IMG/VR virus record: IMGVR_UViG_3300007559_000007
Span: 1-46,392 of that record
From: a virus
Length of the DNA: 46,392 bases
Reading direction: 5' to 3' (one strand)
Shown: piece after piece, positions 25,001-32,792 of the stretch
Position numbering within the stretch: the stretch's first letter is position 1
Layout of the letters: each line of letters opens with the position of its first letter
The notes under the pieces: generated by a model
The model's input: the letters and a program-made list of their open reading frames with translations, nothing else
The model's database searches: none
What the model was told of the DNA's origin: nothing
Translations under genes and position numbers: made by a program

Positions 25001-25288
25001 GCCGCTAAACTTCTGGCCGCCCGACAGGTACATTCCGGATGCAGTGTCGTACCCGATGATTGGGTCCGCGCTCGGCGCGCTGGGAGTAGGGGCAGGTGTG
25101 CGGGGCGTGCGCAGCGCGTTAAGTTGCTGTGCATACGCCTCTGGGTTGCCCATGGGGTCTTGGGCCGCCACGCGAGACCGGGGCATGCTGAGTCCTGCCC
25201 GGGGGACAGTGCCCATGGCAGCCTCTGCTTTTGCGCCGCCCATGAGGGCTTCGTCAGAACGCGTGTTTGAATCGAACAAATTAGCCAT
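19094..25288 (-). CDS. Giant internal/ejection virion protein with metallopeptidase-like motif
   Basis: A 2064-residue protein. The N-terminus is Pro/Ala-rich with hydrophobic helices around residues 200-260. A long Pro/Gln/Glu-rich linker covers about 390-620. A zinc-peptidase HExxH motif (H995-E996-A-L-H999) sits in a VTLHEALHAA segment. The C-terminal half contains an LPD38-type region (VLPFVSWSYAIMP, then ALHKPWKLVN), familiar from ejected large polyvalent proteins. With the next three minus-strand genes it probably forms the ejectosome that opens the envelope for DNA entry. The ATG at 25288 was chosen over a TTG at 25294. Confidence 0.85.
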   Translation of the reverse strand: MANLFDSNTRSDEALMGGAKAEAAMGTVPRAGLSMPRSRVAAQDPMGNPEAYAQQLNALRTPRTPAPTPSAPSADPIIGYDTASGMYLSGGQKFSGSNLSEIDAAMKAGYLDIDNSDKLPPGVARVRASQVKNYLQAEGAKRGFGSAASEVGSQIWQGVKDIPQMGVRAAQFAAPAGSAAESFLKQTGDEFDMGQAQYNPDVYGRGEIASALIKGGRSLVPSVAAGAAMMAAPIVGTGVAGGLFFGSTASDTYERGLKAGLSQEDAKAAALKTGAIEAGGELIGDRLGLGLITGAGKGLSAMARGVQMGQGKRVAVDLLANAGVQAGTEFGQAYGQTAVERQAGITTEDPFGAGVEGAKVGLGMAALMAPFGAAAGYANRPRGALPQAPEQEPAAPVREYAPVSEGPTPDMFGGRGEFAMYPPVPSTQQEDPRTMRQEDIFAGTAIPMGYSPENTPITTAGQTWQGMTPSDMGPLSMVGLQGAPQGEVAPVSAGQAGAEWQGMPQSQPTLEGGYGSVAEQRAAAMAEQERIAAEQARKESLVEQRIAAVGEAGVPAVESPVSPSEGVSSAVAPSVTPQEPQTPAEPFDRQKLARQTRSDIARTAQDMGIQITGKPTKAQILEMIDAKISGKEPVAPVAPAKPAPTKGPKAPKAAAAVTEPFDESTPESELAQAVEDAMASGAGMAMTNKALESAVKSLPGGKPKGRITIGRNIMAGIVRALRKPFNPETGSPPTPLIYVEGTAKTDKDLTKKYATQMTGMRDAALKVAKAYDELSNLSSNTLRSEGVISKSEGTRKLQSAQYTKARQRAQQQLRNAIEELIVASGSAANANALVAAFKTRVQNEMAKKTTDTDKGAYWTSMDTNLSRAWKMFNDGQLEDTENLINLSTGEKRNAWEVQKKGAEAEPLVKAAENGYVGHVGGAKEKGFQGVLNYLWAHGNTPYERMLASALSRAMRKQTKKPKVVFDVAEGEHASYTPATDTIHLSKTASAEVTLHEALHAALQWLVYTQPNNPSVARLRQAVKDVVAYDRTKLKSPNAKAAYDIIAGLAKSDKPGDLNAALLELVSYGMTMPDFAAALRQIPSTQDQKFASLANKLYDMFAKLLQRFLGVSNTVANDVMDATARLLEASTEGDRAKAFGEKGVKGAKTLNAAVESSTPASNATQPGQPESLDLTQFTKKLIPNIITEHLFKAMGWSKLAGAEGTEGSFQKAAGKVADYIKEKSPSLAKYISYVNPTFGVPVPMREWFQTFKTDKHTSAIVTDALANKISSYDAPTVLEIIKYLDGDVKEIRVGEKVSVEAKELADMLLEHRARYIDALRTPKAKAFFRDLKFSESMVFAKSAEDVSSNALGARKLNELAAQKTLKAMSDNIYGPLDSMGKPTPGGRYKQLMETDPTDTTKKPIPAGYTHESRWKSFPAGTFLANDGLVWTFEGKSADADTYVFTAYRDAAAAVDEGKADSVANAMRNTMAILAASYASNNLTDAIASKSGDADSVVFDDLGQLEKAIGVTVLPDSVLQLSSREAKSSKLQGVYRNKYQWVQIPAKGTVEIDGQQVHVGTYGALAGKLVRADVWAAVQDMTDRRPIHDISALHDTMRLFKKAKTVYNPGTHITNIASNLTLAAMHDIPVVTVGKATAMLYRYQSNPDAMNAEERRIVHAFMNSGAMLGDFSSIEVKKSLYEAYKASAATNEPTGMYSRALAWAGIEKQKAEYVAAMAKKFGAKTTKFDEAVTGMYAAEDNAFRLAAFLSKAGEIATAKNKTYLTPAEFKKAGDYARFAFLDYDIDSKAVKVMRQSVLPFVSWSYAIMPVLGHIALHKPWKLVNVMLAYALLDAAMGGDEDDEVRKGGPEKFQSRLWGVGPHAYIRIPGLGDDQNPVYFKLGAYIPTGNWFDKQPQGFLGINNWPQPVTPGGPFTNAIIGLMGGVDPYTGKPLSAPTDSTWEEVGDRAKFMAQTFTPSWAPTAADVATKAVGGQGKPELGITGNPVGNLEAAQKFLGLQVHSFNTIEAGAVQAMAVRGINAEFDKEIAKIKRATNRYETPDLEAFNKRIDELLQRRDERIKELRGE

Positions 25289-25334
25289 ACGCAACCCCAG
25301 AGTTAACTGAGGGTATTGTATAGCGGCAGGGGAT

Positions 25335-26975
25335 TTATGACCCCATTTTTACTGGGACCATGGAGGACTCCGACATACCCACAGGAGTCATGACCCCGGG
25401 AACGTACCGCAGCACCTGATTGCCTCGGGTTACGAAAATGGTTTTGCCATCGTCCGGGGAGACAATCTTCAGTCCCTCGGTACCCCCGAATATTTTCGCA
25501 GCCTCGTTGATTGCCTTCTGCTGCTCCAGCACCCGGGCGTTCGCGCCTCTGGCATCCTCCACAGCAATCTCACCCTCTGCCTTGAGCGCAACCTTCTGAC
25601 GTTCGGCGGCAGCGGCTTGCACCCGCGCACGTTCTTGCGCACTGACTTGGGCGTACTCCCGATCGGTGAGTTCTCCTTGGGCATACAGGTTGGCGAAGTG
25701 CGCTTCCCGACGGAACTCATCCAGTTGCGCGTACTGGTCCTGATACTGCGCAAGCTGCTTGGGATCACTGGTAACCTGCGCAAGCTGCTGGATTTGTTGC
25801 ATCTTGAACTGGGCCATGCGCCCTTGCTGCCCAGCCATGTTCGACAATTGCTCGGGAGTGAACCCGCCAGAGGCGATGGCACGAGAGATGGGGGTGGCCG
25901 GAGCCTGCATCTGCGGGGCAACAGCTTGTGGGGCGCCACCGGCTATTTTCGAGTCGTACACCTGACCCATGGCCGCACGACCCGCCTCAGAAACAGCACC
26001 TTTGTATCGCAAAACGCCTTCTCGGGCATCCCCGCCAGCTTGCTGTATGTACCCAGCCAGAAGTTTGGCCGCGAACGGGAGCGCCACAGCAGGGTTAGCC
26101 ATCTGTTCTCTGGACAGCCCGTGCACTGCCGCGATCTGGGCTATGCCGTACCCAAACGACTCTCCCCGGGGCGAGGTCGCTGTTGGGCTGAACGACGACT
26201 CTGACCCGATCAACCGCTTAAACATAACGGGGTCAATCCCCGCCTGTTGTGCCGCTTGCTGGATTATGGGGTCATAGGCTGTGGGCTTGTCGTACGGGCT
26301 TACCGTAGCTGCGGGGGCAGCAATGGGAGCACTTGGTGCAGCAGGCGTGGGGGCTGCCTCCATACCCTGCAGTTGTTTTAGCCGCGCTGCCTCGCCAGTT
26401 ATCTGGCTGGTCGTGGGCCGCACATTGGGCTGGGGCCGTGTGGGTCCAGTTGCTGTGGTTTGTGGTGGGGGGTTTAGCTGTGCCTCCATAGGCCCGGCTG
26501 CCCAAGTGGCACCCCCGGCGCGCTGCAAAGCCTGCAGGCGTTTCAAGTCTACTGGTGGCCCGCCCGACGCTACGGTTTGTGGGGGCTGCACGGGGGCGGC
26601 CGCGCTGCGACGCATTGACTGCAGCCTGCGGTTGGCCTCGGATACCATAATGGCGTTGGAACCGTCGCCCTCCGCCGGGGCGGCCGCCGAAACGTCAGTG
26701 CGGCGGGGCTTGTACGCGCCCATCGTGCCGGGGGCGGACGAAGCTAACCCTGCAGGTGCAGCCGCAGTGGGCGCAGCGCCGTACTGAATCTGCGACGTGT
26801 CGGGCAATGCTTCCTGTGTGGGCATGCGACGAAGAATCTCGGCCTGCCGCAGTTTTTCCATGCGCGCCTGCGCGTTGGCGGTGTCCGCTACCACCTGACG
26901 TTGTCGGGCCAGCGCTTGGTCGTCAAGGGTGCGCTCGGTTTCCCGGGCTGTACCGTACTCAGATAAAAATCCCAT
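25335..26975 (-). CDS. Internal virion protein with lytic transglycosylase domain
   Basis: A 546-residue protein. Residues 1-50 are a charged helix and about 60-225 are Ala/Pro-rich and low complexity. About 232-350 form a soluble lytic transglycosylase domain with the catalytic Glu at 259 (IGSESSF), then a GYGIAQI segment. The C-terminal part is a Gln/Ala-rich coiled coil. It cuts peptidoglycan, probably during DNA ejection as T7 gp16 does. AGGAG precedes the ATG. Confidence 0.9.
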   Translation of the reverse strand: MGFLSEYGTARETERTLDDQALARQRQVVADTANAQARMEKLRQAEILRRMPTQEALPDTSQIQYGAAPTAAAPAGLASSAPGTMGAYKPRRTDVSAAAPAEGDGSNAIMVSEANRRLQSMRRSAAAPVQPPQTVASGGPPVDLKRLQALQRAGGATWAAGPMEAQLNPPPQTTATGPTRPQPNVRPTTSQITGEAARLKQLQGMEAAPTPAAPSAPIAAPAATVSPYDKPTAYDPIIQQAAQQAGIDPVMFKRLIGSESSFSPTATSPRGESFGYGIAQIAAVHGLSREQMANPAVALPFAAKLLAGYIQQAGGDAREGVLRYKGAVSEAGRAAMGQVYDSKIAGGAPQAVAPQMQAPATPISRAIASGGFTPEQLSNMAGQQGRMAQFKMQQIQQLAQVTSDPKQLAQYQDQYAQLDEFRREAHFANLYAQGELTDREYAQVSAQERARVQAAAAERQKVALKAEGEIAVEDARGANARVLEQQKAINEAAKIFGGTEGLKIVSPDDGKTIFVTRGNQVLRYVPGVMTPVGMSESSMVPVKMGS

Positions 26976-26976
26976 A

Positions 26977-27993
26977 TTACGCTCCTACTTGCGTTTCGGC
27001 TTTTTTCTTGGACAGGCCCAGCACGTCCTCATACAGGGAGTATGCACCACCTGTGGTGTCCCCGGTATCGCTCGCTGTGCCCAAGCCGGAAACGTAGCCT
27101 GTATCATACGACGGGGTAGCCTGCGGCGCGTACTGGATTCCGCTGAGTCCTGCACGACGAGTTCCTTCTGCACCAGAGCGCGCGACCTCGGCGGCGGTTG
27201 TTGCCCCGGTAGTTGCGCCCACCATGCCCCGGCGCTTGTTGGCTGCCACAGTCGCTGCGCTGTAGCCCTTGCCGGTCTCGGCCTCGGCGGCCTTCTGTGC
27301 CTGCCCAGAAATACGGCTCAGGGTGCCTGCGTACGCCTGCTTGCCCGACCGCTGGGGGTCAATGGCCAAGTAGTCCGATACCTGCTGGTCCACCAATGCG
27401 TTCTTTTTGCCCACGTTCGCAGCATTCGCAGCCGTGGCCGCGTCCATCTGACCCCGGTACTGCTCGTTGTACGCTTGGACGGGGGCAGCAGCCTCACGCT
27501 TGGCTTGGCTGCCGAGGTACGCAGAAACGCCCTTGCCTGCCAAACGCAGCACATCTTCGTTCTTTCCGGCCCACTCCCGAATCTTTCCAAGTCCCGCAGT
27601 GGCCTTGTTCATCATGGTGCCGCCGGTATCCCCAGTGACACCTGTGTTTCCCGATGTGCCCGTGTAGTCGCCGTAGCCACCCACTGCAGTTTCTCCGGGC
27701 TTTCCGACATCTACTCCAGTGCCCATGGTGGCCGCAGAAGATACTGGGGCGGCTGCTGGCATACCGGCCGTGGGCGCTGCGCTGGATTGGCCGCCCCAGT
27801 CACCTGTGGAGGGCATGGACGACAGATAGCTGGCGGCGCCACCGGCCGCAGCACCAAGCCCCATGGCTTGTAGATTGCCCTCGCCTTTGCCACCAGTCAG
27901 GCGGTGGAGTACCAACCCCGTTCCCGCCCCAGCAAACTCAGGATTATCTTTTGCCCAATCCCATGCGCCGTTAACCAAGTCCATGAAATCCAT
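26977..27993 (-). CDS. Internal virion protein, Ala/Gly-rich
   Basis: A 338-residue protein. The N-terminus is followed by low-complexity Gly/Ser/Ala stretches, with a helical central region rich in Gln and Lys (about 160-260). The position between the transglycosylase gene and another internal protein matches the order of ejected core genes in podoviruses. The start at 27993 has GGAGG upstream, and a second ATG at 27984 is possible. No catalytic motif is seen. Confidence 0.7.
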   Translation of the reverse strand: MDFMDLVNGAWDWAKDNPEFAGAGTGLVLHRLTGGKGEGNLQAMGLGAAAGGAASYLSSMPSTGDWGGQSSAAPTAGMPAAAPVSSAATMGTGVDVGKPGETAVGGYGDYTGTSGNTGVTGDTGGTMMNKATAGLGKIREWAGKNEDVLRLAGKGVSAYLGSQAKREAAAPVQAYNEQYRGQMDAATAANAANVGKKNALVDQQVSDYLAIDPQRSGKQAYAGTLSRISGQAQKAAEAETGKGYSAATVAANKRRGMVGATTGATTAAEVARSGAEGTRRAGLSGIQYAPQATPSYDTGYVSGLGTASDTGDTTGGAYSLYEDVLGLSKKKAETQVGA

Positions 27994-27995
27994 GA

Positions 27996-29720
27996 TTAAG
28001 CCTCCGATTTCGGAACTTCCGAATACCGACGCAAGAGCGCGTCAAAAAAGTCACGACCCTTGGCACGCACAACGTGCTCAGGAATTACGTACTCGCCGTT
28101 GGATACCTTGACAGGCCCGCCAGTGGATAAATTTTGTGTGCCAATGGAGTCGCTGCGGCCAGTGCCCGGCCCCTGCAGCATACCGCCGTCTGGCCCGCCC
28201 GTGGGGTTGACCATCTGAGCCTGCGATGTCGGTGGGATTTGTCCGGCAGGTGTGGGTTGCCCTTGCCCCGGCTGCGCCATACCACCGCCCGACTGCTCCA
28301 GCGCCCGTGTAACGGACAGGATTTTGATGATAGTCATGGGGTCGTATGACGGAGGCAGTGGGGACATCCCCTGTGCAGCAACGAACTGGCGAAGCTGTGG
28401 GTACAGCTTGGGGTTCTGCATGCTGGCTGTGGCGATCTGGCCCATCACAGTTATTTCCTGCGGCGTCAATTCGCCAGACTGCATCAAAGGCTGCATGGTC
28501 TCCATGATCTTCTGGCGGAACTGGGGGTTGCGAGCCATCTGGTTCACGCGCATCTCGATCATCTGGGGCGACGTGTCTGGCCCCATGCCGGGACGGGACA
28601 TACCGCCGGGACCGCCCGTAGGGCCGCCGTTGGCAAAGCCCATGGCCAGAAGGGGACCACCGCCCACTTCGCCGCCGTCCGCGTAGCCGGACATGGAAAG
28701 GCCAACAGGCTGGCTGATCATGCCGCCGTCCGCGTAGCCACCACGAGCATTAGTACGACCGGCACCAGACTCACCGCCCGATACAGAACCGCCGCCGCCG
28801 CCGCCGCCCGTATCAGTACCGCCGCCTCCGGTATCCCTACCCCCCGTATCTCGGTACCCGGAATTGCTTCCGCCCGTAGCGGGGCCAAGCGAGGTAGGCG
28901 TAGGAGATGTTGGGCTGTACACGGGCGACGATACTGCGCCCGTATCTTGGTATTCCCTGCCGAAGTCCCTACCTTGGTACTCTGTGCTGCCCCCGTCCAG
29001 CGCAGGGAGGTCTGTGCCGACGACATTCCCCGGACCGGATACAGGAGAAGCAAGGGCTCCACTACGCTGGAACCCCGGCGCGTCTTCTGTTGAAGAACCC
29101 ATAAGTCCTTGGTTCGCCCAGCCTAGGGCTCGGGCTGTCATACTGCCGGGGTCTGTATTTCTTCCGATAATGCCCTCCCCCTTCATGGCGTCGTACGCTG
29201 TACGTCCAATGCCCATCGCCAAACCGACTGGGCCGCCTACAAGACTTCCAGCGCCGACCATCGCCTTGCCGTAGTTCTGGGCACCGATATCTGAGGCAAT
29301 ACCGGCCAACTTACCGGCGGTGCCTACCCCCTGCGAGACTCCATACAGCCCAGCGTCCCGCGTGCCGATAGCAACGGGGGCCAGCACCGTGGAAAGACCC
29401 GAGGCTAGTCGGGAAAAGTCCTGCAAAGTGCCGGGCGAACTAGGAGCGGTCTGGACAAACCCGGCACCGGGTGTCTGGGCATCGCTGCTGAGTGTGTCTA
29501 GCCCGGGGGTAATGTTCCTAGATGCTTCACCAGAGGAACCCCCCAACCGGCCGCCTGAGGGCACGGTTGGTTCCGAGGGTAGCATCGTAGGTGTAGGAGT
29601 AGGTGTAGTTTCCGCGGTGGGTATCGACACAGGGGGCGTGCGGGGAGTAAAAAACCCCCCAGTACGGTTGTCTGGTGCGCGTGCCCCACCCAGAGATTTA
29701 CGTGTTTTCTGTGTTGCCAT
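27996..29720 (-). CDS. Gly-rich virion protein with EYVIPEHVV-type end
   Basis: A 574-residue protein with a Pro/Thr-rich N-terminus, an Ala/Gly helical section (about 110-200), a polyglycine run and repeated G-Y-A-D-G-G units near the middle, and a C-terminal V-S-N-G-E-Y-V-I-P-E-H-V-V motif followed by an F-D-A-L-L-R-R helix. That end is familiar from phage internal or structural proteins. It begins 14 bases after the AGGCGG of the upstream sequence. The role is inferred from gene order. Confidence 0.75.
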   Translation of the reverse strand: MATQKTRKSLGGARAPDNRTGGFFTPRTPPVSIPTAETTPTPTPTMLPSEPTVPSGGRLGGSSGEASRNITPGLDTLSSDAQTPGAGFVQTAPSSPGTLQDFSRLASGLSTVLAPVAIGTRDAGLYGVSQGVGTAGKLAGIASDIGAQNYGKAMVGAGSLVGGPVGLAMGIGRTAYDAMKGEGIIGRNTDPGSMTARALGWANQGLMGSSTEDAPGFQRSGALASPVSGPGNVVGTDLPALDGGSTEYQGRDFGREYQDTGAVSSPVYSPTSPTPTSLGPATGGSNSGYRDTGGRDTGGGGTDTGGGGGGGSVSGGESGAGRTNARGGYADGGMISQPVGLSMSGYADGGEVGGGPLLAMGFANGGPTGGPGGMSRPGMGPDTSPQMIEMRVNQMARNPQFRQKIMETMQPLMQSGELTPQEITVMGQIATASMQNPKLYPQLRQFVAAQGMSPLPPSYDPMTIIKILSVTRALEQSGGGMAQPGQGQPTPAGQIPPTSQAQMVNPTGGPDGGMLQGPGTGRSDSIGTQNLSTGGPVKVSNGEYVIPEHVVRAKGRDFFDALLRRYSEVPKSEA

Positions 29721-29721
29721 A

Positions 29722-30069
29722 TTACCGCCTCATGTTTTCAAGGAGCGCATTGAACGCATTCTGTATTTTAGCCACGTCAGCGGCTAACTGCTGCACATCG
29801 TTGAGCAGTTTGTAGTAGTCCGCCAGAGTTGGAGAGCCATTCGCCGCCAACTGCGTGGTGTTGTAGTTGGCATCGCCCCGGGCAGATACCTGTGTCATCA
29901 CCTGCAGATTCTGCGGAGTCACCCCCAAAGTATCATTCGAGATGCTGCGCCCGGGGCCTCGCTGGCCCATCATGATTTCTATGTTCTCTTTGAACGCCGC
30001 CAACAGGTCATACTGCCACTGCGGAATCTTCTCATTGGGTATGGACGGTATGCCCTGAAACTTTGGCAT
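29722..30069 (-). CDS. Small virion-region protein, 115 residues
   Basis: A 115-residue protein with an N-terminal Pro/Ile section, a Gln-rich middle, and a C-terminal coiled-coil-like helix (about residues 82-113). The start codon shares bases with the stop of the tail gene (TAATG), so the two are coupled. It may be a tail or internal protein chaperone, inferred from neighbours. Confidence 0.7.
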   Translation of the reverse strand: MPKFQGIPSIPNEKIPQWQYDLLAAFKENIEIMMGQRGPGRSISNDTLGVTPQNLQVMTQVSARGDANYNTTQLAANGSPTLADYYKLLNDVQQLAADVAKIQNAFNALLENMRR

Positions 30070-32105
30070 TACACGCCCCGCAGGCCAGTAACAGTTTCGG
30101 CCAAGTGGATGGCCCGCACGCGCGCCGTGGTGGCGACGCGTACTTCAAACGTGTCGGACCTATACCCCGTGGGCAATCGGAATGGCTGGTCGTTCGTGAT
30201 GATGTTGGTGTACACCAATTGCTTGTTCACGAAAAACTGGAACGTGGCGTTGAACTCCGGCACTGCTAGTGGTGTCAGCCGTGAGCCATCCAGCATTAGC
30301 TCGCTGACGTCATCCTCACCCATGGCGCCCCCTTCGGTGGCTGCCAAAAGTATCAGGGCGTTAGCTGCCACGATGGCCGCATTCTCGGCAATAAGGGCAG
30401 CCTCCCCCTCTGGGGTGGAGTAGTCCGCAATGACGCGCGCCGCGCCAAAGTTGACAAACTGCTTGGTGGTGAATACTTTTGATTTCCAATCCAGTGTCGT
30501 TGGTCCCACGTTGGGCGAATTCCACAGATGCACTTTGCCGCTGTCCACGTAATAGAACGCGTCGGTAGCGGGCAGGTAATACGCAGCGGTGAAAATCACG
30601 TCGGAGCGAACGAGGTGGCCGCCCACTTGGTCATTGCGCTCGAACAGGAAAGTGTTGGTGCTGTCAGAGCCGAAGTACCGGCCCCGGTAGTATTTCCCAA
30701 TCACGCCAGTCGGCGTAACCGCTTGTGGCCAAGTAGTCCAGCTATGGACGTTCTTGGTAATGTAGTCGGTGCCAATAGTTGTGGAATAGACCGCCATGCC
30801 GCCCGTCGAGGACCACATGACACCAAAGCCGATGTTGACGATGGACCGCTTGGACACGCAGGGCAGCACATAGTCGGTGCGGGCCAGTGAGACAGCTTCC
30901 GGGTTGTTGCCGTCCACCTTCCACGGTGTCCGGTCTGTCAGCACAATCAGCGTGGTGCCGAACGCGCCCAGACCCACGATGGTAGAGTCAATCTGCTGGC
31001 GGTACTTGATGGGCCACGCATGGGGTTTACCCGGCTCACAGAAGCACAGGGTATTCCCGAAGAACCCCACAATCATGGAATTGTGGATGGTCAGCATCCC
31101 GGACATCGTAGTCTCGGGCTGGTCATAGTCCAGCGACTCCAGCAGGGTATCTGCGTCGAGCGTGGAAACGTCTATGTCGTCAACGAAGGAGGTAGTCCCC
31201 AACGTGACTTCCCCGACCCGGTAGTATTCCGTTCCGCTGACGCCCAGCACGGTGCGATAAATGCGCACTTTCATGTCGGTCGTCTGGTAGCCGGTACCGT
31301 GTCCCCATGCAGCGGGCAGCCCGGTGACGGTGACGGTCTGGCCTTCTTTCACGAACACTGCGGCGCTGGGCTCGGACGGAACGGATTCCTCTTCCCACGC
31401 GGTGTAGTAGGTGAACACGTAGGTGCGTGGTTCGATGGTGCCTGCGAGATTCACACGCCCGGCGGTATCCGCAGTAGCCGTTTCCGCAGCGCCAAAGGTG
31501 AAGTAGGTGAACGTGGTGGAATTGACTACAGTGACCGGGGCATTGGTCAAGTTGTATCCAGTGCCGCCGAATAGCGTTGTGGTAACGTAGTCACCCGTGG
31601 TGAGCCCGTGTGCTGCGGACGTTACGATGGTGGCCGTGCCGCCAGCATCGCGCGCGCGGGTACTGGAATTTTTTTCCGCAAACGCGGTTGCCGTCGCAAT
31701 CGGCGTAGCTGCTGGCAGGGGCAGGCCCAGTGTGTAGCTGGTCGTCGGAAACCCGGTGCCCGACGTGGCCATGGTGAAGTTCGTGACTTTCGGCACGCCG
31801 TCGCCTGTGTAGTAAATGCGCTGGGTGTTGTCACCCTCGATCTGGGCGGTGGCCACATCCACGTCGGTAATCCAGTGGAGCCACTTGAGGCTGCCGTCGC
31901 CGGGGTCCGTCATTGGGTAAATGGTCTTGACCGTGCCGACCTTGTCCAGTGTGGCCACCTCTTCATTGCGCCGGTACGGCAGCAAGTCCCCCGATGACAA
32001 GTCGAGGTTGAAGGCGTACTGCGCTACCGTTTCTGGTAACAGTTCAGGGCTGATCTTGGGAGCCTCGCCCAAGAACCGAACAATTTTTAGTGCAGTACCG
32101 GCCAT
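30069..32105 (-). CDS. Tail tubular protein B-like (nozzle)
   Basis: A 678-residue protein starting at ATG 32105 (M-A-G-T-A-L-K). It is beta-rich throughout with conserved-looking aromatic patches, and its size is near that of T7 gp12 and related nozzle proteins. Gene order, upstream of the internal proteins and downstream of the lysis group, supports this. I infer the role from size, fold character and order, not from a specific motif. A possible longer frame to 32153 starts inside the next gene. Confidence 0.75.
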   Translation of the reverse strand: MAGTALKIVRFLGEAPKISPELLPETVAQYAFNLDLSSGDLLPYRRNEEVATLDKVGTVKTIYPMTDPGDGSLKWLHWITDVDVATAQIEGDNTQRIYYTGDGVPKVTNFTMATSGTGFPTTSYTLGLPLPAATPIATATAFAEKNSSTRARDAGGTATIVTSAAHGLTTGDYVTTTLFGGTGYNLTNAPVTVVNSTTFTYFTFGAAETATADTAGRVNLAGTIEPRTYVFTYYTAWEEESVPSEPSAAVFVKEGQTVTVTGLPAAWGHGTGYQTTDMKVRIYRTVLGVSGTEYYRVGEVTLGTTSFVDDIDVSTLDADTLLESLDYDQPETTMSGMLTIHNSMIVGFFGNTLCFCEPGKPHAWPIKYRQQIDSTIVGLGAFGTTLIVLTDRTPWKVDGNNPEAVSLARTDYVLPCVSKRSIVNIGFGVMWSSTGGMAVYSTTIGTDYITKNVHSWTTWPQAVTPTGVIGKYYRGRYFGSDSTNTFLFERNDQVGGHLVRSDVIFTAAYYLPATDAFYYVDSGKVHLWNSPNVGPTTLDWKSKVFTTKQFVNFGAARVIADYSTPEGEAALIAENAAIVAANALILLAATEGGAMGEDDVSELMLDGSRLTPLAVPEFNATFQFFVNKQLVYTNIITNDQPFRLPTGYRSDTFEVRVATTARVRAIHLAETVTGLRGV

Positions 32106-32106
32106 A

Positions 32107-32343
32107 TCAGCACTTCCAAGCCTTGAGGGCCAACGCCTTGCGCGTAGGTTCACCCTTCTCGTCTGTCATCGGACCTTTGACCCCGCCCATACGTGCGCAG
32201 AACGAGGCTTTGCGTCCTGCGTCTGCCTTGGTCTTGGGGCTAGGCGCAGGGGGTTTCAGGTTGGCACCTTCGGTGCGCTTGTAGTGCGCACGTCCGGCAG
32301 CGTTGAGCCCGCCCTTCGGGTCTTGGAAAGCCTTTTTTGGCAT
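32107..32343 (-). CDS. DUF6321-like small basic protein
   Basis: A 78-residue, Lys-rich protein. It contains FQDPKGGLNAAGRAHYKRTEG-type features (a G-G-L-N-A-A-G-R motif followed by RTEGANLKP) and ends with a D-E-K-G-E-P-T-R-K segment. I recognise this as the DUF6321 phage family, which has no assigned role. It is likely abundant and basic, so it may contact DNA. Confidence 0.75.
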   Translation of the reverse strand: MPKKAFQDPKGGLNAAGRAHYKRTEGANLKPPAPSPKTKADAGRKASFCARMGGVKGPMTDEKGEPTRKALALKAWKC

Positions 32344-32345
32344 GG

Positions 32346-32561
32346 CTACTTCACCTTGCCGCCGCACATGTACGGTGTGGACTTGGGGGTCATCTTCACC
32401 ATGCCGCCGTTTTTGTACTTCAGGGAGGCGTCGTACGCTTTGGTGTTAGCCTTCTGCATCTTGATGTCGGCAGCTTCGGCGCGGGCAGCGCGTTCAGCCT
32501 TGTCCATCGGAGCGGATGCGGCTTTGCGAGGAACGGGGGGAATGAGGGGTTTCTTTTCCAC
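32346..32561 (-). CDS. Small Lys-rich protein, 71 residues
   Basis: A basic protein with a Pro-rich start (residues 5-12), a central charged helix, and a Gly/Lys end with K-N-G-G-M-V-K and C-G-G-K-V-K elements. It lies between two other tiny Lys-rich genes with very short gaps. A role in virion DNA condensation or minor structure is possible, but nothing shows it directly. Confidence 0.7.
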   Translation of the reverse strand: MEKKPLIPPVPRKAASAPMDKAERAARAEAADIKMQKANTKAYDASLKYKNGGMVKMTPKSTPYMCGGKVK

Positions 32562-32571
32562 GGGGTTCTCC

Positions 32572-32733
32572 TTACTTCTTGCCGAACTTGGGGGCCATTT
32601 TGGAGGTGGATTTGCCGCCCTCGGCCTTTTCGCCCTTGGCGTAGGCCGCCTTGCCCATTTTCTTTTCCGCGGCTTCTTCCTTCTTGGACTCTTTGCCCTT
32701 GAACAGGAACGCGGGTTTTTTCGATGTCGCCAT
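32572..32733 (-). CDS. Tiny Lys-rich protein, 53 residues
   Basis: A 53-residue protein in which about a third of residues are Lys, mixed with Glu and Ala (a KKEEAAEKK helix) and ending in FGKK. TTGGAGA precedes the ATG. It is too short and simple in composition for family assignment. It stands with two similar neighbours. Confidence 0.65.
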   Translation of the reverse strand: MATSKKPAFLFKGKESKKEEAAEKKMGKAAYAKGEKAEGGKSTSKMAPKFGKK

Positions 32734-32792
32734 GTGAATCTCCAAACAGGTTGTGGTAGCAGAGATTCTACCGGGGCTGCGCCGCCTTGTCT

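Noticed and set aside
32743-32778. GGTAG/CTACC hairpin between endolysin and the 53-residue gene
   Set aside because: Only five base pairs with no T-run. Too weak to call a terminator.
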